The position numbers and the translations under genes were made by a program. A stretch of 64,000 bases of DNA from an uncultured Roseburia sp. (GTDB lineage: Bacteria > Bacillota > Clostridia > Lachnospirales > Lachnospiraceae): positions 126,403 through 190,402 of the forward strand of contig CAJUNX010000001.1 of NCBI GenBank assembly GCA_910587865.1, given 5' to 3'. A model generated the notes under the pieces. That model was given only the letters and a program-made list of their open reading frames with translations, searched no databases and was not told the DNA's origin. Shown here in pieces: positions 59,962-64,000 of the stretch. Numbering within the stretch: the stretch's first letter is position 1; the number at the start of each line of letters is the position of its first letter.

Positions 59962-62388
59962 ATGATGGAAGTAGAAAACTTTTCGCAGAGTCAGATAAAA
60001 CAGATTGAGGAAGGCCGGGAGGCCGGGCTGGATGTATCTGTGTATGCAAAGCCGGAATATGCGGCGATGCACATGCGTCAGATCCGTCTCGGCCTGATGG
60101 AAGGGCTTGCCGTGGAGCGGTATGCGACTCCGGAATATGACTGGTTCCAGATGGAGGAGATCCGCCTCGGCATGGAGGAAGGGGTCGATATCGGATGCTA
60201 TGCGTCGCCCGAAATCCCCTACGAAAAGATGCGCCAGATTCGCAAAGGACTTGTCGCGGGCATCGTGCTCACGCCGTATCTTCATCTCGAGCCGGGAGTG
60301 CTGCGGCAGCTGAGGAAAGCGGCAGTCGCGAAGGTGGACATCATGGATTATATCGTGGCCGGGTACCAGGCGGAACAGCTCGAGGAGATCCGCGTTGCGC
60401 TGGAGAAGAAGCTTGAGATCGGACCGTACCTGGAGAAGGATCTGCGCGGCGCGGCGATACAGGAGATCTGGATGGGGCTTGAGGCCGGAGTTGACGTGTC
60501 TTTGTATGCGAAGCCCGAATTCCGCTGGCAGCAGATGCGAGAGATCAGGCTCGGACTGGAAAACCGCGTGGATGTGAACTATTATCTGAAGCCGTTTTTT
60601 GTATGGGAGCAGATGCGTGAGATCAGGCTCGGGCTGGAGCAGGGCGTGGACGTCAGACGGTACGCGGACCTGATGTATACCGCAAAGGATATGAAGCGGA
60701 TGCGCCACGGCATGAAGAACGGCGTGGCAGGGCGTATGCACGCGCCGGGCCGCGCGGTACAGGGAAAGCTCGCGCACATATCGATCAGTCAGAACCCGGT
60801 CAGAGCAAAAGAGGAGCATCCGCTGGGCGGAGTGGAAGCGCTGGCGGAAGGCCGGCTGCCCGCCGGATGGATGGAAACGGCCGACGGAGAGCCCGCACCG
60901 GACGCCATGTCGGAGGTTTCCGCGGCGGGAAGCGGACAGATACCGGTCCCGGCACAGGAGACGCCCGTGCAGGAGCCCGTATCCGCACCGCAGGAGTATG
61001 CGGCCGCTGAAGAGACGGAAAGCGCAAAGCCGGCGGAGGGGGTTAAGGTTTCCTTTAAGGCGAATGATATGGAAGCGTACATCGCCTATCAGAAGGAAAT
61101 CGGCAGCTATACCAGGGCATCGCTGGTTGCGGCGCTAAAGAAGCAGGGTGTGGTAAAAGGGATCGACGAAGACGAGATCAACCGCATGTTAACGGACGGA
61201 TGCGCGGACGGGGAGGCGGTGCTGATTGCCCGCGGAAAGCCGGCGGAAAAAGGGAAGGACGGATGGTTTGAGTATTTTTTCCGCACCTCCGTGACCAAAA
61301 GCCCGAAGCAGCTTGAGGACGGATCGGTTGATTTTAAAAATGTAGACTGGTTTGAAGTTGTGGAGAAGGACCAGAAGCTCGCATTTTATCATGAGGCGGA
61401 GGCAGGCATATCCGGATATACGGTGCGCGGAAAAGAACTGCCCTCACCGAAAGGAAAAGAAAAGAGCCGTCTGACCGGCGAGGGATTCACGGTGCTCGGC
61501 GACGGCAATACATATGTGGCATCGCTAAGCGGACGCGTGGATCTGAAGGGAACGCAGCTTTCGGTGACAAATGTCTTTGTGTTTGACGAGATCACGATGG
61601 CGACCGGAGATGTCGACGTCGACGGAAATGTCTACATCAAGAATAATGTGGGCAGCGGGACGACCATCAAAGCGACCGGCGATATCATGGTGGACGGTTA
61701 TATCGAATCCGCCACGCTTGACTGCGGCGGCAATGTCATCATCAAAAAAGGCATGAACGCATCGGACGGCCGCGGCGAGGTGATCGCGGGTCAGAATGTG
61801 ACGGCGAAGTTTTTTGAGAAGGTTCGTGTGCGGGCCAAAGGGGATATCCGCGCAAACTCCTGCATGGAGTGTCAGCTGTACACGGAGGGACAGCTCATCA
61901 TATCCGGCGGCTCCCTGATCGGTGGCACGGCCTATGCGGTCAGAGGCTTAAGCGCCCGGAATGTAGGAAACCGGATCGGGCTTAAGACGGTGATTGAGAT
62001 CGGGGCGGGCGAGGAGAACGTCGACAAGATGAGAGAACTCGAGATAAAGATTGCCGATGTCGCCAAGGAGATCGAAGTATACCAGGAAGCGTATGACGAT
62101 ATGCAGCAGACGTATTCGCCGGAGGCGAGAAACTCGATGGAGGTATATCTGAAGGCGGAGGAAGCGCTTTACCGGAAGAAAGAGCAGTTAAAGCAGCTCA
62201 AACTGGAAAAGCAAAAGCTCGGAAACAGCGACAAGGGAGCCATGCAGGCATCCGCGTCTATCACGGGCAACCTTTACAGCGGCGTAGAGTTCCGGATCAA
62301 CCGGCAGAAATGGACATCAAAGGATTACCAGTATGTCCGCGTGAAGAGTACGGAGAACGGAATCGAAGTGAGCAAGCTGAATGTATAA
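59962..62388 (+). CDS. FapA (DUF342) protein with N-terminal repeat domain
   Basis: 808 residues. Residues about 9-255 are roughly ten 24-26-residue repeats of the form (Q/E)IR-x-GL-x-x-G-V/L-DV-x-x-YA-x-PE(Y/F)-x4-M, for example EIRLGLEQGVDVRRYA; units 4-6 are degenerate. A Pro/Glu/Ala-rich linker (about 256-355) follows. Then comes a FapA domain: DGEAVLIARGKPAEKGKDGW, a beta-helix of GDVDVDGNVYIKNN-like rungs (about 540-680), and a coiled coil (about 685-765). FapA proteins are cytosolic and of poorly known role, linked to polar or flagellar assembly or signalling. No flagellar gene is near. It precedes a REC-HD-GYP gene by 42 bp, suggesting a joint signalling role. Confidence 0.8.
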   Translation: MMEVENFSQSQIKQIEEGREAGLDVSVYAKPEYAAMHMRQIRLGLMEGLAVERYATPEYDWFQMEEIRLGMEEGVDIGCYASPEIPYEKMRQIRKGLVAGIVLTPYLHLEPGVLRQLRKAAVAKVDIMDYIVAGYQAEQLEEIRVALEKKLEIGPYLEKDLRGAAIQEIWMGLEAGVDVSLYAKPEFRWQQMREIRLGLENRVDVNYYLKPFFVWEQMREIRLGLEQGVDVRRYADLMYTAKDMKRMRHGMKNGVAGRMHAPGRAVQGKLAHISISQNPVRAKEEHPLGGVEALAEGRLPAGWMETADGEPAPDAMSEVSAAGSGQIPVPAQETPVQEPVSAPQEYAAAEETESAKPAEGVKVSFKANDMEAYIAYQKEIGSYTRASLVAALKKQGVVKGIDEDEINRMLTDGCADGEAVLIARGKPAEKGKDGWFEYFFRTSVTKSPKQLEDGSVDFKNVDWFEVVEKDQKLAFYHEAEAGISGYTVRGKELPSPKGKEKSRLTGEGFTVLGDGNTYVASLSGRVDLKGTQLSVTNVFVFDEITMATGDVDVDGNVYIKNNVGSGTTIKATGDIMVDGYIESATLDCGGNVIIKKGMNASDGRGEVIAGQNVTAKFFEKVRVRAKGDIRANSCMECQLYTEGQLIISGGSLIGGTAYAVRGLSARNVGNRIGLKTVIEIGAGEENVDKMRELEIKIADVAKEIEVYQEAYDDMQQTYSPEARNSMEVYLKAEEALYRKKEQLKQLKLEKQKLGNSDKGAMQASASITGNLYSGVEFRINRQKWTSKDYQYVRVKSTENGIEVSKLNV

Positions 62389-62430
62389 ATGTAAATCAGG
62401 CGCGGGGAAACAGCGCAGAATGGGGAAAAG

Positions 62431-63510
62431 ATGAGGGATAAAATACTGGTCGTAGACGACACAAGGTTAAACAGAGAATTTCTCAAAAACATCCTGGAAG
62501 ACGAATATGAGATCATTCAGGCGCAGAACGGCAAGGAGGCGCTGCTCATTTTAAAAAAGCAGTATCAGGAGATAGTACTGGTGATTCTGGATCTGGTCAT
62601 GTCGGATGTCGACGGATTTGCCGTGCTTGAGGTTATGAGGCGTTATAAGTGGCTCGAGGTGACGCCGGTGATCGTCATGAGCGGACAGAATTCGAGTGAT
62701 GCGGAGCGCAAGAGCCTTGCAATGGGGGCTTCCGATTTCATCCGCAAGCCGCTCGACAACTATCTGGTCCGCCGCAGGGTAAAAAATATTGCGGATCTCT
62801 ACAGCTACAGGCGGTCGCTGGAAAAACGCGTGGCCAAGCAGACGGAAGCGCTGCGCAAGCAGTACGGGATCTTACAGCTGCAGGCGGAGCGGATCAGGGA
62901 GAGCAACAGCCGTATCATCGATGTGCTCGGCTCGGTGGTGGAGTACCGTAATCTGGGAAACAGCGACCACGTCAGACATGTGAAGGAATATACCAGGATT
63001 CTGGCCGGCCAGCTGGCGGAGGATTACCCGGAATACGGGCTGACCGAGGAGCAGGTGGAGATGATTTCCTCGGCGAGTGCGCTTCACGATATCGGAAAGA
63101 TCGCGATACCGGACAGTATACTCTTAAAACCGGGTATCCTCACGGAGGACGAGGAGCGGTATTTAAGATCGCACGCCTCGCGCGGCGGAGAGATTGTGAT
63201 GCAGATCCGCGGCGTGTGGAGCAGGGAGTACAGCCGGATCTGTTATGCGATCTGCAGACATCACCATGAGCGCTACGACGGGAGCGGCTATCCGGACGGC
63301 CTGAAAGGCGACGAGACGCCCATCGGCGCACAGATTGTCTCGATTGCGGACGCATATGACCAGCTGTGTACCGAGGGAGTGTCGAAGGGTGCGGCCACAC
63401 CGGAGGAGGCGTACCACAAGGTTCTCTCAGGGGAGTGCGGGATGTTTTCACCCAAGCTTCTGGAATGTTTCCGGAAGGTGAAGGATCAGCTTGTCAGAGA
63501 TCCGGAATAA
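62431..63510 (+). CDS. Response regulator with HD-GYP phosphodiesterase domain
   Basis: 359 residues. Receiver domain (about 1-120): ILVVDDTRLNR, phospho-acceptor in LVILDLVMSDVDGF, IVMSGQ, and FIRKPLD. A coiled linker (about 125-165) leads to the HD-GYP domain: SALHDIGKIAIPDSIL, CRHHHERYDGSGYPDG, and VSIADAYDQL. The key HD, HH and GYP residues are intact, so hydrolysis of cyclic di-GMP (or a related cyclic dinucleotide) is likely and would be controlled by phosphorylation. A membrane protein gene that begins at 63780 could supply the signal. Confidence 0.92.
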   Translation: MRDKILVVDDTRLNREFLKNILEDEYEIIQAQNGKEALLILKKQYQEIVLVILDLVMSDVDGFAVLEVMRRYKWLEVTPVIVMSGQNSSDAERKSLAMGASDFIRKPLDNYLVRRRVKNIADLYSYRRSLEKRVAKQTEALRKQYGILQLQAERIRESNSRIIDVLGSVVEYRNLGNSDHVRHVKEYTRILAGQLAEDYPEYGLTEEQVEMISSASALHDIGKIAIPDSILLKPGILTEDEERYLRSHASRGGEIVMQIRGVWSREYSRICYAICRHHHERYDGSGYPDGLKGDETPIGAQIVSIADAYDQLCTEGVSKGAATPEEAYHKVLSGECGMFSPKLLECFRKVKDQLVRDPE

Positions 63511-63524
63511 TGCAGGGACTGCGG

Positions 63525-63556
63525 GAAGGGAGTGCATAGGTGTGCTCCCTTCTTTT
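63525..63556 (+). terminator. Terminator after the HD-GYP gene
   Basis: GAAGGGAG (63525-63532) pairs with CTCCCTTC (63545-63552), followed by TCTTTT. Confidence 0.7.
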
Positions 63557-63590
63557 GACGGGATATGTCTTCTGCGGCGGATATGCGCAT

Positions 63591-63760
63591 GAAGATGCGT
63601 GGAAGATCATCCCGTGCGGCTGCGGGAAGGAAAGATACGTGGAAGATCATCCCGTACGGCTGCGGGAAGGAAAGATACGTGGAAGATCATCCCGCGTGGT
63701 TGCGGGAAGGAAAGATACGTGGAAGATCATCCCGCGCGGTTACGGGAAGGAAAGATGCGG
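63591..63760 (+). repeat. Four tandem 40-bp repeats upstream of the last gene
   Basis: Units at 63601, 63641, 63681 and 63721 begin GGAAGATCATCCCG and end CGGGAAGGAAAGATACGT; a partial unit precedes them. Each has a CCCG/CGGG hairpin and a ribosome-binding-like GGAAGGAAAG. There are no unique spacers, so this is not a CRISPR array. Confidence 0.93.
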
Positions 63761-63779
63761 CGGACGGGAGAGAAAGCGG

Positions 63780-64000
63780 ATGAAACCAGGCAGAAAAAGA
63801 ACCGGAAAAAAACGTACGCTGACGGGACAGATCAGCCGGATTGTGCTGATTCTGATCCTGGTCGGGGTTCTGGAGGCGGGCGCTGCATACACGATGCTGG
63901 AGTGGTATCATGATCAGGTGGCGGAGCTGGAATATACGATCAGTGATATCTATCTCTCGGAGGTGGATCAGAATTTTAACCTGATCAATATCAGCATTCA
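63780..64000 (+). CDS. N-terminus of a membrane sensor-like protein (cut by window end)
   Basis: The open frame runs off the window after 73 codons. A Lys/Arg-rich start (MKPGRKRTGKKRTLTG) is followed by a hydrophobic segment (about 20-41; IVLILILVGVLEAG) and then an acidic extracellular-looking region (YLSEVDQNFNLINISI). This is the usual N-terminus of a sensor kinase or diguanylate cyclase/phosphodiesterase receptor. The ATG follows GGGAGAGAAAGCGG. The position after a REC-HD-GYP gene supports a signalling role, but the output domain is not visible. Confidence 0.6.
   Translation, partial: MKPGRKRTGKKRTLTGQISRIVLILILVGVLEAGAAYTMLEWYHDQVAELEYTISDIYLSEVDQNFNLINISI

Noticed and set aside
63591..63760. 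Regular 40-bp repeats as a CRISPR array
   Set aside because: Units are directly adjacent with no unique spacers, and no cas genes are nearby. They are plain tandem repeats in a leader.

Overview
The window looks like a chromosomal segment of an anaerobic, GC-rich, spore-former-lineage Firmicute, most likely in or near Lachnospiraceae. The reasons are the B. subtilis-like gene order ispF-cysE-cysS-mrnC-rlmB-sigH, a MecA adaptor, a T-box ahead of ileS, DUF4317 and DUF4867 proteins, strong Shine-Dalgarno sites, and YesM/YesN and BlaI/BlaR1 regulators. The genus cannot be fixed from the sequence alone. No prophage, insertion sequence, CRISPR array or rRNA operon is visible. Genes are dense and most intergenic gaps can be explained by promoters, terminators or repeats.

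Layout. 0-13 kb: the tail of an anaerobic sulfatase-maturating enzyme; a MetH-type methionine synthase lacking the activation domain; a DUF4317 protein (minus strand); an MBOAT acyltransferase with a membrane-anchored SGNH partner; a MntA/HepT-type toxin-antitoxin pair; a LacI-controlled sugar operon (xylulokinase-like kinase, DUF4867, L-fucose-isomerase-like enzyme). 13-30 kb: hisS-aspS, a GntR-ABC transporter operon, mecA, a tandem-domain PPK2, lspA-PAP2 (minus strand), AraC/glycogen phosphorylase, and a BlaI/BlaR1-like pair followed by a lipoprotein. 30-46 kb: purMND; a YesN/YesM two-component system beside an operon made of a transsulfuration-type PLP enzyme, a sugar ABC importer and a Cys-type sulfatase; then TetR and a sialate-O-acetylesterase-like enzyme. 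46-64 kb: tRNA-Met, ispF, cysE, cysS, mrnC, rlmB, a SigH-like sigma factor, a HAD-DHH fusion, T-box-ileS-glgP, and a signalling cluster (repeat-FapA protein, REC-HD-GYP protein, the start of a membrane protein).

The genes suggest a gut-type saccharolytic anaerobe that feeds on sulfated and acetylated glycans. The sulfatase needs the maturase whose end opens the window; the ABC importer brings oligosaccharides in; the esterase removes O-acetyl groups; two glycogen phosphorylases and a PPK2 handle storage polymers.

The least explained signals are these. (1) A roughly 95-195 bp element with three-way-junction folding potential occurs twice, each time 25-31 bp upstream of a minus-strand start codon (lspA and tetR). 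(2) Locus-specific direct repeats of 24-60 bp sit in many gene leaders and sometimes carry the ribosome-binding site. (3) A HAD-DHH fusion keeps an internal Shine-Dalgarno and ATG. (4) About ten 24-26-residue repeats are fused to a FapA domain. (5) Possible attenuators lie upstream of ppk2 and cysE. (6) A BlaR1-like protein carries an unrecognised sensor domain behind twin perfect operators.
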